Notes: generated from the sequence alone by a model not told the origin. A stretch of DNA of 64,000 bases from Pseudomonas sp. LB-090624 (GCF_003205205.1 NZ_QJRL01000011.1:62001-126000); one strand, 5' to 3'. Positions 10,395 through 20,302 are shown, numbered from the stretch's first letter. Made by a program: numbers and translations.

Positions 10395-11357
10395 TTATTT
10401 CGCGACTATTTCGCGCGAACCGTCCTCATGGGCCTTGATGGCTACCGGCAGGATGCTCGGCAAGGCACGCAGCAACGCGTCGGTGTCGTCGGTGTTGAAG
10501 GTACTGGACAGGCGCAACTGGGCGACTTTACCCGGGGCGACCCGCAATGGCTGGCTGCGGTAGCGCGAAGCTTCGGCCACCACATCGGCGAGGGTAGCGT
10601 TGTCGAACACCAGCTTGCCCTGCCGCCAGGCGGTGATGGCGCCGGTGTTCACCGCATAAGGTGCGGCTACCAGGCCTTGTGCATTTATATTCGAGCCCTG
10701 CCCAGCCGTCAGTCGTGCCAACGACGCACCCTGGCCCTGCACCCGTACCGAACCCTGCTCCACCGCCACACGAGTGCTGGCCGGGTCCAGGCGCACATCG
10801 AAGCGCGTTCCGGTGACCGTTACGCGGCCTTGCGCAGTGTCGACCACGAACGGCCTGCTGCTGTCATGGGCGACGCTGAACATCACCTCACCGGCACTCA
10901 GGCGGATATGCCGCTGCCCGGCGCTGAAGTCGACTTGCAGCTGCGTACCGCCATTGAGCTCGAGGTGCGAGCCATCCGGCAATTCGACCTGGCGTCGCTC
11001 GTTGAAGGCAGTCTGCAAGCTGCCCTGATGGTTCAGTTGCTGGTAGTGCCAGCCGCCCCAGCCAAGGCCCAGCGCCAACACCGCGACACTGGCAGCCAGC
11101 GCCTGACGCAGCCAACGCCGACGTGGCAGCTGCTGTACCGGTGCCGGCTGGGCCAACGCCTCCAGGCGCTGGCGTGGAATCAAGTCGGCGGCCTGCCATA
11201 CCCGGCAGAGATGCTCGTATTCCTGGCGGTGACGCTCATCGCTGGCCAGCCAGGCACGCAACTGTTTCTGCAGCCCGGCATCCTTGGGCGCATCCTGCAC
11301 ACGGACGAACCAGGCGGCGGCCTGCTCGCGGACGGTTTCGCTACCGTGCGGTTTCAT
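10395..11357 (-). CDS. FecR-family anti-sigma factor / sigma regulator
   Basis: The 320-residue inner-membrane protein has an N-terminal cytoplasmic FecR domain (ETVREQAAAWFVRVQ...DERHRQEYEHLCRVW), one membrane segment near residues 95-112 and a periplasmic FecR domain rich in beta strands. It should relay the signal from the TonB receptor STN domain to the sigma factor encoded upstream. An ATG at 11381 overlaps the sigma-gene stop (ATGA), but the ATG at 11357 has a much better SD (AGGAG, 9 bp spacing), so I use the latter. The gene lies between sigma factor and receptor, the standard order. Confidence 0.9.
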   Translation of the reverse strand: MKPHGSETVREQAAAWFVRVQDAPKDAGLQKQLRAWLASDERHRQEYEHLCRVWQAADLIPRQRLEALAQPAPVQQLPRRRWLRQALAASVAVLALGLGWGGWHYQQLNHQGSLQTAFNERRQVELPDGSHLELNGGTQLQVDFSAGQRHIRLSAGEVMFSVAHDSSRPFVVDTAQGRVTVTGTRFDVRLDPASTRVAVEQGSVRVQGQGASLARLTAGQGSNINAQGLVAAPYAVNTGAITAWRQGKLVFDNATLADVVAEASRYRSQPLRVAPGKVAQLRLSSTFNTDDTDALLRALPSILPVAIKAHEDGSREIVAK

Positions 11358-11377
11358 CGAAAAGGTCTCCTGACTCA

Positions 11378-11875
11378 TCATGCCGACACATCCAGCTGCT
11401 CACGCAGGTGCCGAAGCGTGCGGATCATATACTTTTCGACCATGTTCTTGCTCAAGCCCATGCGCTCGGCGATTTCGGCCTGGGTCAGGCCCTCGAGCTT
11501 CTGCCAGATGAACACCTGCCGGCAGTTGAGTGGCAGCTCGGCCAGCGCCCGCTCCACGCTGTCAGCCAGCTCCAGCGCATGCACGTATGCCTCTGGGTCG
11601 CCACTGCCGGCAGCAGCGGCGTCGAAGACCCCCTGCTCCAGGGCCTGGCGGCGATCCTCGCGGCGAAAACCATCCACGGCAATGTTGCGTGCGGTCTGGT
11701 GCAAGTAGGCGCGTGGCTGCTCGACCCGCTCGCGCGGGTTTTCCAGTACCCGGACAAAGGCATCGTGGGTGAGGTCCTCGGCCTGCTGCCGACTGCGCAA
11801 TTTGCGCGTCCAGGTGCCGATCAGCTCATGGTAGTGGTCGAGGAAGCCTTTGGGTCCGGACACGGTCGGGGTCAT
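11378..11875 (-). CDS. ECF sigma factor, FecI-type
   Basis: This ~165-residue protein has sigma region 2 (RSRQQAEDLTHDAFVRVLE, then RAYLHQTARNIAVDGFRRE) and region 4 with the helix-turn-helix LTQAEIAERMGLSKNMVEKYMIRTLRHL. These features define the iron-starvation ECF group. It should direct transcription of the receptor gene when the FecR partner is activated. The ATG at 11875 is preferred over an upstream TTG at 11890; neither has a good SD. It overlaps or abuts fecR, so the two are co-translated. A possible Fur-type site lies about 25 bp upstream. Confidence 0.92.
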   Translation of the reverse strand: MTPTVSGPKGFLDHYHELIGTWTRKLRSRQQAEDLTHDAFVRVLENPRERVEQPRAYLHQTARNIAVDGFRREDRRQALEQGVFDAAAAGSGDPEAYVHALELADSVERALAELPLNCRQVFIWQKLEGLTQAEIAERMGLSKNMVEKYMIRTLRHLREQLDVSA

Positions 11876-11897
11876 CAGGGAGGCAGACAAGGGTGCG

Positions 11898-11916
11898 AAT
11901 AGTAATGTTTCTCATC
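11898..11916. promoter_or_regulatory. Possible Fur box upstream of the first fecI
   Basis: On the minus strand the 19-mer starting GATGAGAAACATTACTATT matches the Fur consensus at about 11 of 19 positions, and iron repression is expected for fecI genes. The match is only moderate. The neighbouring CGAATAGTA motif is also seen upstream of the second fecI at 62903. Confidence 0.4.
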
Positions 11917-12011
11917 AAAACCAGCAAATCCGCCAGTCGGTAACAAAAAATTTATGGGCGATTTCCTGTACGGGGGTGCCAGGAATATGTGGCCATAAAT
12001 ATGAACACCCG

Positions 12012-12090
12012 CGGCCTTTTCGCAGGCAAGCCCGCGCCCACACGCAACGCGTATCCCCTGTGGGAGCGGGCTTGCCCGCCAAGGGGTCAA
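12012..12090. repeat. Pair of REP units in opposite orientation (BIME-like)
   Basis: One unit (GGCCTTTTCGCAGGCAAGCC, about 12013-12040) faces a second (TGTGGGAGCGGGCTTGCCCGCC, about 12060-12081), separated by about 20 bp. Opposed REP pairs are the normal BIME arrangement in pseudomonads. Confidence 0.7.
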
Positions 12091-12369
12091 TCCGGTCCAT
12101 TCCACAATTTTTTACGCTTGAAACATCGCGGGGAACATCAGCCGGTCACACGAGTCGGTTATTCAAATGGCTGGTCGTCGATCAACGCCGATCACGCCCG
12201 GATTGCCTGTTGATTCTGCATTCTTCACGCCCTAAAGTGCGCGCCGAACGTCCATGCTGGAAACGATCCATCCGGCTCAAGTACTGAGTAGGCGAACCAA
12301 AGTGGGGATACGGAGGACGTTCAGTTTGCAGCCACTTATTCTTTTTGTTTGCCCATGGAGTCCCTGAGC

Positions 12370-13533
12370 ATGTCGATCCAGGTCGAAGACTATTTCGCGC
12401 GTGACACCTTCCAGAAAATGAAGGCGTTCGCCGACAAGCAGGAAACCCCGTTCGTACTCATCGATACCCAGATGATCAGCCAGGCCTATGACGACCTGCG
12501 CGCCGGTTTCGAATTCGCCAAGGTCTACTACGCGGTCAAGGCCAACCCGGCCGTCGAGATCATCGACCTGCTCAAAGAGAAAGGCTCGAGCTTCGACATC
12601 GCCTCGATCTACGAGCTGGACAAAGTGCTGGGTCGCGGCGTCAGCGCCGACCGCATCAGCTACGGCAACACCATCAAGAAGTCCAAGGACATCCGCTACT
12701 TCTACGAGAAGGGTGTACGCCTGTATGCCACCGACTCGGAAGCCGACCTGCGCAACATCGCCAAGGCCGCCCCGGGTTCGAAGGTGTACGTGCGTATCCT
12801 GACCGAAGGCTCGACCACTGCCGACTGGCCGCTGTCGCGTAAGTTCGGCTGCCAGACCGACATGGCCATGGACCTGCTGATCCTTGCCCGCGACCTGGGC
12901 CTGGTGCCTTACGGCATCTCCTTCCACGTCGGTTCGCAGCAGCGCGACATCAGCGTATGGGACGCCGCCATCGCCAAGGTCAAGGTCATCTTCGAGCGCC
13001 TGAAGGAAGAAGACGGCATCGAGCTGAAGCTGATCAACATGGGTGGCGGCTTCCCGGCCAACTACATCACCCGGACCAACAGCCTGGAAACCTACGCCGA
13101 AGAGATCATTCGCTTCCTCAAGGAAGACTTCGGTGACGAACTGCCGGAAATCATCCTCGAGCCAGGCCGTTCGCTGATCGCCAACGCCGGTATCCTGGTC
13201 AGCGAAGTGGTGCTGGTCGCACGTAAGTCGCGTACCGCCGTCGAGCGCTGGATCTACACCGATGTGGGCAAGTTCTCTGGCCTGATCGAAACCATGGATG
13301 AAGCTATCAAGTTCCCGATCTGGACCGAGAAGAAAGGCGAAGCCGAGGAAGTGGTCATCGCCGGCCCGACTTGCGACAGCGCCGACATCATGTACGAAAA
13401 CTACAAGTACGGCCTGCCGCTGAACCTGGCCATCGGTGACCGCCTGTACTGGCTGTCGACCGGCGCCTACACCACCAGCTACAGCGCAGTGGAATTCAAC
13501 GGCTTCCCGCCGCTGAAGGCTTACTACCTGTAA
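12370..13533 (+). CDS. speC: Ornithine decarboxylase (PLP fold III)
   Basis: It converts ornithine to putrescine, the entry step of polyamine synthesis. The 387-residue protein has the PLP lysine in YYAVKANP (K57), the HVGSQ and GGGFP phosphate-binding motifs, EPGR, and the catalytic cysteine in CDSAD (C335). These are hallmarks of the eukaryote-like fold III ODC/diaminopimelate decarboxylase family rather than the large AAT-fold SpeC of E. coli. Lysine may also be accepted. I choose the ATG at 12370 because it gives the conserved MSIQVEDYFAR start; the upstream ATG at 12355 adds five residues. The gene stands alone with its own terminator. Confidence 0.93.
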   Translation: MSIQVEDYFARDTFQKMKAFADKQETPFVLIDTQMISQAYDDLRAGFEFAKVYYAVKANPAVEIIDLLKEKGSSFDIASIYELDKVLGRGVSADRISYGNTIKKSKDIRYFYEKGVRLYATDSEADLRNIAKAAPGSKVYVRILTEGSTTADWPLSRKFGCQTDMAMDLLILARDLGLVPYGISFHVGSQQRDISVWDAAIAKVKVIFERLKEEDGIELKLINMGGGFPANYITRTNSLETYAEEIIRFLKEDFGDELPEIILEPGRSLIANAGILVSEVVLVARKSRTAVERWIYTDVGKFSGLIETMDEAIKFPIWTEKKGEAEEVVIAGPTCDSADIMYENYKYGLPLNLAIGDRLYWLSTGAYTTSYSAVEFNGFPPLKAYYL

Positions 13534-13538
13534 TGCAG

Positions 13539-13562
13539 AACGGGGCCGCAAGGCCCCGTTTT
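13539..13562 (+). terminator. Rho-independent terminator of speC
   Basis: The stem AACGGGGCC / GGCCCCGTT (9 bp) closes a GCAA tetraloop and runs directly into TTTC. It lies 5 bp after the speC stop codon. Confidence 0.85.
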
Positions 13563-13584
13563 CATGTGTGCTCTCCTAGGCCTC

Positions 13585-14334
13585 TTACTCGCCGCGCCGC
13601 TCGATCTCTTCGGCATACCGTGCGGCAAAGGCCATCAACACCGGCCCCGCGCCCTGCAGGGTTACCAACGCAGCACGCAGGAAATTCATGTTCCCTGTAA
13701 CCCGGGCCTGCTCCAGCCACTGCCCGGCCTCGGCCAACTGCCCGCGCTCGACCAACACCAACGCCAGGCTGAACATCCCGCGGAAATCCCCCGCCTCGGC
13801 CGAGCGTCGATACCAGCGCACCGCCCGCGCCGGGCTCGGTGCCGTGGCAATACCCTGCTCCAGGTAACGCCCATACAGGTTCATCGACTTGGCATGCCCC
13901 AACTGCGCAGCCTTTTCGTAACACATGAGCGCCTGCGCCTGATTGGCCGGCACCCCGCGCCCGGTAGCCAGCAGGTTGCCCAGGTTGTAAAGGCCCCAGT
14001 CCAGCCCGGCGTCTGCGGCACGCGCATAATGAATGGCCGCCTGTTCCAGGCTTGGCTCCCCCCCCCAGCCATGCTCCAGGCAACGGCCGAGCATGTTGTG
14101 CGCCATGGGACTACCGCCCTGTGCAGCAATACCGAACCATCGGCGGGCAACGGTGGCATCCTCCTGGATACCACGGCCATCCAGCAGGATCTGCCCCAGC
14201 AGCAACTGCGCCTCGATCGCGCCCTGCCCCGCCGCTGCCAGAATTGCCTGGGCGGCCTTGCCGGGGCTCTCCTCGAGCATGGCCTGCAAGCCGGCCACAT
14301 CCACTACTTCCTCACGTCGCAACTGATAGGACAC
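13585..14334 (-). CDS. Sel1-repeat (TPR-like) protein
   Basis: The 249-residue protein contains about five Sel1-like repeats (for example A-Q-L-L-L-G-Q-I-L-L-D-G-R-G and S-M-N-L-Y-G-R-Y-L-E-Q-G), which form alpha-solenoid protein-binding surfaces. No signal peptide is evident. The GTG start lies 3 bp after the stop of the PiuC-type dioxygenase gene, so the two are translationally coupled. In pseudomonads a Sel1 protein next to PiuC is a recurrent arrangement near PiuA receptors. Its partner and role are unknown. Confidence 0.85.
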   Translation of the reverse strand: MSYQLRREEVVDVAGLQAMLEESPGKAAQAILAAAGQGAIEAQLLLGQILLDGRGIQEDATVARRWFGIAAQGGSPMAHNMLGRCLEHGWGGEPSLEQAAIHYARAADAGLDWGLYNLGNLLATGRGVPANQAQALMCYEKAAQLGHAKSMNLYGRYLEQGIATAPSPARAVRWYRRSAEAGDFRGMFSLALVLVERGQLAEAGQWLEQARVTGNMNFLRAALVTLQGAGPVLMAFAARYAEEIERRGE

Positions 14335-14337
14335 GGC

Positions 14338-15018
14338 TCAGACCTCGGCCCAGCGGCGCAGCAGGTTGTGGTAGGTGCCGGTCAACTGGAGCAGCGCAGG
14401 GTGCTCAGGTACGTCGGCTGTCAGTTGCTGGATGGCGTTATCCATCTCGAACAGCAACGCCCGCTGGCTGTCCTCACGCACCAGGCTCTGGGTCCAGAAG
14501 AACGCGGCATAGCGTTGGCCACGGGTAACCGGGTTGACCTTGTGCAGGCTGGTACCGGGGTATAGCACCAGGTCACCGGCGGCCAACTTGACCTGCTGCT
14601 CGCCAAAGGTGTCCTGAATCACCAGCTCGCCGCCGTCGTAGCTGTCCGGGTCGCTGAGGAACAACGTCGAGGACAGGTCGGTGCGCACCCGCTCCGGGCT
14701 GCCCTTGGGCTGGCGCAAGGCATTGTCGATATGGAAACCGAAACTGCCGCCTTCGCGGTAGCAGTTGATCAGCGGCGGGAACACCTTGTGGGGCAAGGCT
14801 GCCGACATGAAGCGTGGGGTTTTCCACAGGCGGTCGATCAGCGCACTACCGATTTCCTTGGCCAGCGCATGGCCTTCCGGCAGCTGCAGGTTGTGCTTGG
14901 CCTTGGCTGACTGGTAGCCAGCCGTAACCTTGCCGTCGGCCCAGTCGGCCTGCTCCAGCGCCTTGCGGATACGGGCCAGTTCATCTGCGTCGAACAGGCC
15001 TGGGATGTGAAGCAGCAT
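14338..15018 (-). CDS. piuC: Fe(II)/2-oxoglutarate dioxygenase, PKHD-type hydroxylase
   Basis: This 226-residue member of the PiuC/YbiX family is an iron- and 2-oxoglutarate-dependent oxygenase. The iron ligands are visible as H-I-D (in FGFHIDNA) and the distal histidine of SLHKVNPV, followed by the 2-oxoglutarate-binding R of R-G-Q-R-Y. I start at ATG 15018 ([10 protein letters not shown]), the conserved family N-terminus; an upstream frame to 15093 adds 25 residues without family likeness. It is divergent from the PiuA-type receptor, as in other pseudomonads, where both are iron-controlled. Its substrate is unknown. Confidence 0.92.
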   Translation of the reverse strand: MLLHIPGLFDADELARIRKALEQADWADGKVTAGYQSAKAKHNLQLPEGHALAKEIGSALIDRLWKTPRFMSAALPHKVFPPLINCYREGGSFGFHIDNALRQPKGSPERVRTDLSSTLFLSDPDSYDGGELVIQDTFGEQQVKLAAGDLVLYPGTSLHKVNPVTRGQRYAAFFWTQSLVREDSQRALLFEMDNAIQQLTADVPEHPALLQLTGTYHNLLRRWAEV

Positions 15019-15173
15019 GGCGGCGGCACCGTAAGGAAATGCAAAGGCGCCAATGATATTGATTCCCTTTTGCGCTACACAAGCCCCATTCACCGCTTAA
15101 GACGTTTCAGCTGCATGAAACCGTAAGGGCAAATTGTAAAGATTGTAAATTCTTCACGAATGGTAACGAATCT

Positions 15174-15192
15174 CAATTGTGAGTCACAATTG
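15174..15192. promoter_or_regulatory. Perfect 19-bp palindrome in the piuC-piuA divergent promoter region
   Basis: CAATTGTGA-G-TCACAATTG is a perfect 9-1-9 inverted repeat 48 bp before the piuA ATG and 155 bp before piuC. The architecture resembles a dimeric-repressor operator. It does not match the Fur consensus well. A direct repeat TTGTAAA (15134-15140 and 15143-15149) lies just upstream. The regulator is not identified. Confidence 0.6.
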
Positions 15193-15240
15193 CTTACATT
15201 AGTATCCGCCGCCTCAACACCTTGGGGAAGGTTCTTAGCA

Positions 15241-17532
15241 ATGCGCCAGTACGTACCATCTGCAGTGAGCTCACCACGCCTGATCGTTACCGCCATCGGT
15301 GTGGCGCTAAGCGCCTCGTCGGTTCACGCCGCCGACCCGGCTGCCAGCAGCGCCATCACCCTGGACGCCACCAGCGTCAACGGCAAGGCTGAACAGGCCA
15401 GCACCGACTACAAGGTCGAAAAGGCCGCTTCGCAGAAGTACACCGCACCGCTGGTGGACACCCCGCGTTCGGTTACCGTGATCCCGCAGCAGGTGATCAA
15501 GGACACCAACGCGCTGACCCTGCAGGATGCCCTGCGCACCGTGCCAGGCATTACCTTCGGCGCTGGCGAAGGCGGCAACCCGCAAGGCGACCGGCCGTTC
15601 ATCCGTGGCTTCGACGCCCAGGGCGACACCTACCTGGACGGCGTGCGTGACACTGGCGCGCAAACCCGCGAAATCTTCGCCATCGAGTCGGTGGAAGTGG
15701 CCAAAGGGCCAAACTCGGCCGTGGGCGGCCGTGGTGCAGCAGGGGGTACCATCAACCTGGTGAGCAAGCGCGCACACTTGGGCAACTCGCTGGACGGCGC
15801 CTGGACCTGGGGCAGCGACCAGACTCAGCGCTACACGTTCGACGGCAACTATCAGTTCAGCGATACCGTTGCCGGCCGCCTGAACCTGATGACCCATGAA
15901 AGCAACGTCGCCGGCCGCGACAAGGTCAACTACGATCGCTGGGGTATCGCCCCGTCGCTGGCCTTCGGCCTGGGTACGCCAACCCGCGTCAACCTTGACT
16001 ACTACCACCTGGAAAGCGACGACCTGCCGGACTCGGGCATTCCGTACACCATCCCTGCAAACGGTAGCGCCGGGCGCACCTCGGCGCACCCGAGCAAGCC
16101 GAACGACGGTGGCGACAGCGACAACTTCTATGGCCTGACCGGTCGCGACTTCCGCAAAACCCGCGTGGACATCGCCACCTTCGCCATCGAGCACGACCTG
16201 ACCGACTCGCTGACCATCAAGAACACCCTGCGTCACGGCAACAGCATGCAGGACTACATCCTGACCCAGCCTGACGACAGCAAGGGCAACGTCAACAACG
16301 GCAGTGTCTGGCGCCGTGCCAACACCCGCGTCGGCAACACCGCTACCACTACCAACCAGACCGACTTGTTCGGCGAGTTCTACGTCGGCGGCCTGAAAAA
16401 CAGCTTCTCGACCGGTATCGAGCTGAGCCGTGAAGAAAGCGAGCGTTCGAGCTACACCGTCAACACCGACACCGTGCCTGGCGGCGCTGCCAATTCCAAC
16501 TGCACCCCGGGCATGATCGGCGCCACCAGCGGCTACAACTGCACCTCGCTGGGCAACCCGAACCCGGATGATCCGTGGAACGGCACCATCTCGCGCAACT
16601 ATGCCGGCACCACCACCAACAGCAAGACCCGGGCAATCTACGTGTTCGACACGCTGGAGCTGACCCCGGAGTGGCTGGTCAACATGGGCCTGCGCTACGA
16701 CCACTTCGACACTGACTACAAGACCTACAACGCTGCGGGCACCACCACCGCCAAAGGCAAAGATGTCAGCGAGTTCGTGACCGGCCAGCTGGGCCTGGTG
16801 TGGAAGCCGGCCGAAAACGGCAGCATCTACGTGTCCTATGCCACCTCCGCCACGCCACCAGGCGCCATGCTTGGCGAAGGTACCGAAGGCAACCCGCTGG
16901 GCGGCACGCCAGACCGTAACGGCAACCTGCTGGGCAGCGACATGGAGCCGGAAGAAACCACCAACTACGAAATCGGTACCAAGTGGGATCTGCTTGACGA
17001 GCGTCTGTCGCTGACCGCGGCGCTGTTCCGCACCGAGAAGGAAAACGCCCGGGTCCAGGTCAACACCAACACCTACGAGAACATTGGCGAAACTCGGGTT
17101 CAAGGTATCGAACTGTCGGCCAGCGGCAAGCTGACCGACAAGTGGCAGGTATTCGCCGGCTACACCTACATGCAGGCTCGCCAGATCGACGGCGGCCCGG
17201 TGGGCAAGGCCAACGACGGCAACCAGTTGCCGAACACGCCAAACAACAGCGCCAGCCTGTGGACCACCTACTCGATCACGCCAAAGCTGACTGTGGGCGG
17301 TGGTGCGTTCTACGTGGATGACGTGTACGGCAACGTGGCCAACACCACCATGGTCGACAGCTACGTACGCTACGACGCCATGGCCGCCTACAAGCTGACC
17401 AAGAACATCGACCTGCAGCTGAACGTACAGAACCTGACCAACGAGGTGTATTACGACAAGGCATTCTCCACCCACTTCGCCAACCAGGCGGCCGGGCGGA
17501 CTGCACTGTTGACCACCAGCGTGCACTTCTGA
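15241..17532 (+). CDS. piuA: TonB-dependent siderophore receptor, PiuA/Fiu type
   Basis: The 763-residue outer-membrane receptor has a long signal peptide (to about residue 34, SSVHAAD), a plug domain (TLQDALRTVPGITFGAGEGG, then RGFDAQGDTYLDGVRD and GPNSAVGGRGAAGG) and a 22-strand barrel ending in SVHF. The plug motifs are those of PiuA/Fiu/CirA-like catecholate receptors. There is no STN domain, so this receptor transports but does not signal. I choose the ATG at 15241 rather than 15160 because only the former gives a normal signal peptide. It is divergent from piuC and followed by a PepSY/flavoprotein gene. Confidence 0.92.
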   Translation: MRQYVPSAVSSPRLIVTAIGVALSASSVHAADPAASSAITLDATSVNGKAEQASTDYKVEKAASQKYTAPLVDTPRSVTVIPQQVIKDTNALTLQDALRTVPGITFGAGEGGNPQGDRPFIRGFDAQGDTYLDGVRDTGAQTREIFAIESVEVAKGPNSAVGGRGAAGGTINLVSKRAHLGNSLDGAWTWGSDQTQRYTFDGNYQFSDTVAGRLNLMTHESNVAGRDKVNYDRWGIAPSLAFGLGTPTRVNLDYYHLESDDLPDSGIPYTIPANGSAGRTSAHPSKPNDGGDSDNFYGLTGRDFRKTRVDIATFAIEHDLTDSLTIKNTLRHGNSMQDYILTQPDDSKGNVNNGSVWRRANTRVGNTATTTNQTDLFGEFYVGGLKNSFSTGIELSREESERSSYTVNTDTVPGGAANSNCTPGMIGATSGYNCTSLGNPNPDDPWNGTISRNYAGTTTNSKTRAIYVFDTLELTPEWLVNMGLRYDHFDTDYKTYNAAGTTTAKGKDVSEFVTGQLGLVWKPAENGSIYVSYATSATPPGAMLGEGTEGNPLGGTPDRNGNLLGSDMEPEETTNYEIGTKWDLLDERLSLTAALFRTEKENARVQVNTNTYENIGETRVQGIELSASGKLTDKWQVFAGYTYMQARQIDGGPVGKANDGNQLPNTPNNSASLWTTYSITPKLTVGGGAFYVDDVYGNVANTTMVDSYVRYDAMAAYKLTKNIDLQLNVQNLTNEVYYDKAFSTHFANQAAGRTALLTTSVHF

Positions 17533-17564
17533 TGTCGGCGTTGGGTTGATCCGCTAGAAAGGCT

Positions 17565-17605
17565 GCTCCTGTAGCGGCCCGCTCGCGGGCTTGTCCCGCG
17601 AAGCG
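17565..17605. repeat. REP-like element after piuA
   Basis: CTGTAGCGGCCCGCTCGCGGGCTTGTCCCGCGAAGCG contains the CGCGGG-CTTGT-CCCGCG core seen at other intergenic REP sites in the window. Confidence 0.65.
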
Positions 17606-17642
17606 TTCAGCACGGGCATCACTCAAGGCAGCCCACCCCCTG

Positions 17643-17666
17643 CCCCGTTCAATGAGCGGGGCTTTT
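17643..17666 (+). terminator. Rho-independent terminator downstream of piuA
   Basis: CCCCGTTCA / TGAGCGGGG forms a 9-bp stem (one G-T pair) followed by CTTTT. It lies between piuA and the PepSY-flavoprotein gene, so the latter probably has its own promoter or depends on read-through. Confidence 0.6.
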
Positions 17667-17727
17667 GCGTATCAAGGCATAATGCACGCCGCGCAGTCTG
17701 CGGCAGCAACACAAGGTGATCGATGTG

Positions 17728-20280
17728 GTGAAGAAGACGCTGTTCCAATTGCACTGGTTCTTTGGCATCACCGCTGGCCTGGTGCTGGCCTTGATGGGCA
17801 TTACCGGGGCGCTGTACTCGTTCCAGGAAGAACTGCTGCGCGCATTCAATGCCGATGTGCTCAAGGTCGAAGTACGCGCCGAAGGCGTGCTGCCGCCAGC
17901 TGAACTGGTGCAACGGGTCGAAGCCCAGCAGCACGACAAGGTATCGATGCTGTGGGTCGACGTGCGTGAAGGCAACGCCGCACGCATCTTCTTCACGCCG
18001 CCACCGGGCGAGCGCCGCGGTCAGCTGCGTTACGCCGACCCGTACACCGGCGAGCTCAAGGGTGAAGTGGCCGGGCAAGACTTCTTCAACCTCATGCTCA
18101 CCCTGCACCGCTTCCTGGCCATGGGCGATACCGGCCGGCAGATCACCGGTGCCTGTACCCTCATGCTGGTGTTCTTCTGCCTCTCCGGCCTGTACCTGCG
18201 CTGGCCGCGCAAAGCGCTGGACTGGCGCACCTGGCTGACCTTCGATTGGGCCAAGAAAGGCCGTGCCTTCAACTGGGACCTGCACGCCGTCGCAGGTACC
18301 TGGTGCCTGCTGTTTTACCTGCTGTTCGCGCTGACCGGCCTGTTCTGGTCCTATGAGTGGTACCGCGAGGGCCTGAACAAACTGCTGGCCGATAAACCGG
18401 CTGCGGGCCAGCAACAGAAGCGCGGCGAAGGCCGTGGGCGCCACGGGCCGCAGAAGGTCGACAAGAATGCCCCGCCACTGGTGGTCGATTACGACGCCAT
18501 CTGGGCCAACCTCAAGAACGCCGCCGGCCCAGGCCTTGCCACCTACAACCTGCGACTGCCCCCGGTCGGCGGCCAACCGGCAAACCTGTTTTACCTGCTC
18601 GACAGCGCCGAACACCCTCGCGCCTTCAACACCCTGGTGCTGGACCCGGCCACCGGCCAGGTGAAAAACCATGACCGCTACACTGAAAAGTCCTTCAAGG
18701 CTCAACTGCTGCAGAGCGTCTACGCCCTGCACGTGGGCGAGTACTTCGGCCTGCCAGGGCGCATCATCGTCACTGTCGCCAGCCTGACCATGCCACTGTT
18801 CTTCGTCACTGGCTGGCTGCTGTACCTCGACCGCCGCCGCAAGAAGCGCCAGGTGCGTGCCGCCCGCGGCAACGTTGCCCGCAACGATGGCAGCGGCGAT
18901 AGCTGGCTGATCGGCTTTGCCAGCCAAAGCGGCTTCGCCGAGCAACTGGCCTGGCAGAGCGCAAGCCAGCTGCAGGCCGCCGGCATGCCGGTGCAGGTAC
19001 GCGCTTTGGCCGAACTGGGTGAACATGACCTGCGCCAAGCCCGCCGTGCGCTGTTTGTGGTGAGCACCTTCGGCGACGGCGAAGCGCCTGACAGCGCCCG
19101 CGCCTTCGAGCGCAAGGCACTAGGCCAGCCGTGGGCACTGAACCACCTCAACTACGCCCTGCTCGCCCTCGGCGACCGCCAGTACCCGCACTTCTGCGGC
19201 TTCGCCCGGCGTCTGCAGGCGTGGCTGGGCGAGCGCGGTGCCAGCAGCGCGTTCAGCCCGGTAGAAGTGGACAACGCCGATCAGGCGGCACTGCAGCAGT
19301 GGCAACAGGAACTGGCGCAGCTGACGGGCGCCCAGCCGGTGGCCGCCTGGCAGCCGCCAAGCTTTGGTAGCTGGTCGCTGGTGCACCGCAAACTGCTCAA
19401 CCCCGGCAGCCAGGGGCAGCCGGTTTACCTGCTCGGCCTGCAGCCGCAAGCGCCTGCCAGCTGGGAGGCCGGTGACCTGGTGGAAATCCTGCCGCTGAAT
19501 GGACAACCGCGGATCGACGCGTTCCTCAAAGGCATGGCGCTGGACGCAAGTACCCCGGTGCAAGTGAATGGCCTGAACGAAACACTTGCCCAGGCCCTCG
19601 CGGGTCGCCAGCTACCAACACGCCGCGATCACCTTATCGGTCTGCATCCACAGGCGCTGGTCGATGCCCTGGTGCCGATTGGCAGCCGCGAGTACTCCAT
19701 TGCCTCGATTGCCAGTGATGGTGTGCTGGAGCTGATCGTGCGCCAGGAACGCCATGCCGATGGCAACCTGGGCCTGGGCTCCGGCTGGCTGACCGAGTAC
19801 CTGCCGTTGAACGGCACCCTGAACCTGCGCCTGCGCCGTAACAGTGGCTTCCATCTGCCAGAAACCGCCGCCCCGATGATACTGATCGGCAACGGCACCG
19901 GCCTGGCCGGCCTGCGCAGCCTGCTCCGGGCGCGGGTGAATGCCGGTGAGCAGCGTAACTGGCTGCTGTTTGGCGAGCGTAATCGCGCGCATGACCTGCT
20001 GTGTGGTGAGGAGCTGCAAGGGTGGCTGCAAAGCGGTGACCTGGCACGCCTGGACCTTGCGTTTTCGCGGGATCAGGCCGAAAAAGTGTATGTGCAGGAT
20101 GTGTTGCTGCAGCAGGCTGAAGCGTTCAAGGGCTGGGTGGCTGAGGGCGCCTGTGTCTATGTCTGCGGCAGCCTGCAAGGGATGGCTGCAGGGGTGGATG
20201 CTGCGCTCATCGGCATGCTTGGGGAAGCCGCTGTGCAGCAGTTGATCGAGGATGGGCGGTATAGGCGGGATGTTTACTGA
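17728..20280 (+). CDS. PepSY transmembrane / flavodoxin-reductase fusion (PiuB-like plus CysJ-like)
   Basis: The N-terminal ~390 residues hold four membrane helices and a PepSY-associated domain ([24 protein letters not shown], then HRFLAMG and the D-R-R-R-K-K stop-transfer). The C-terminal half has a flavodoxin-like FMN domain ([12 protein letters not shown]) and a ferredoxin-NADP reductase-like FAD/NAD(P) domain ([16 protein letters not shown]). In pseudomonads such fusions sit by siderophore receptors and are thought to reduce ferric chelates at the inner membrane; that role is inferred. The start is GTG; 17728 is favoured because AAGGTGAT precedes it at good spacing, but 17716 and 17725 are possible. 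Confidence 0.85.
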   Translation: MKKTLFQLHWFFGITAGLVLALMGITGALYSFQEELLRAFNADVLKVEVRAEGVLPPAELVQRVEAQQHDKVSMLWVDVREGNAARIFFTPPPGERRGQLRYADPYTGELKGEVAGQDFFNLMLTLHRFLAMGDTGRQITGACTLMLVFFCLSGLYLRWPRKALDWRTWLTFDWAKKGRAFNWDLHAVAGTWCLLFYLLFALTGLFWSYEWYREGLNKLLADKPAAGQQQKRGEGRGRHGPQKVDKNAPPLVVDYDAIWANLKNAAGPGLATYNLRLPPVGGQPANLFYLLDSAEHPRAFNTLVLDPATGQVKNHDRYTEKSFKAQLLQSVYALHVGEYFGLPGRIIVTVASLTMPLFFVTGWLLYLDRRRKKRQVRAARGNVARNDGSGDSWLIGFASQSGFAEQLAWQSASQLQAAGMPVQVRALAELGEHDLRQARRALFVVSTFGDGEAPDSARAFERKALGQPWALNHLNYALLALGDRQYPHFCGFARRLQAWLGERGASSAFSPVEVDNADQAALQQWQQELAQLTGAQPVAAWQPPSFGSWSLVHRKLLNPGSQGQPVYLLGLQPQAPASWEAGDLVEILPLNGQPRIDAFLKGMALDASTPVQVNGLNETLAQALAGRQLPTRRDHLIGLHPQALVDALVPIGSREYSIASIASDGVLELIVRQERHADGNLGLGSGWLTEYLPLNGTLNLRLRRNSGFHLPETAAPMILIGNGTGLAGLRSLLRARVNAGEQRNWLLFGERNRAHDLLCGEELQGWLQSGDLARLDLAFSRDQAEKVYVQDVLLQQAEAFKGWVAEGACVYVCGSLQGMAAGVDAALIGMLGEAAVQQLIEDGRYRRDVY

Positions 20281-20302
20281 CCAGACATCGATGTAACTCG
20301 CC

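Larger units (their letters stand above)
11876..12369. other. 494-bp intergenic region between fecI and speC
   Basis: The two genes are divergent, so promoters for both lie here. Apart from the possible Fur box and a pair of inverted REP units, I see no gene. The 5' leader of speC (after about 12290) is GC-moderate and carries no recognised riboswitch. Confidence 0.6.

Noticed and set aside
15307..17526. 739-codon open frame antisense to piuA
   Set aside because: High-GC third positions keep the antisense frame open; composition is Val/Gly/Ala-rich without domains, and piuA is certain.
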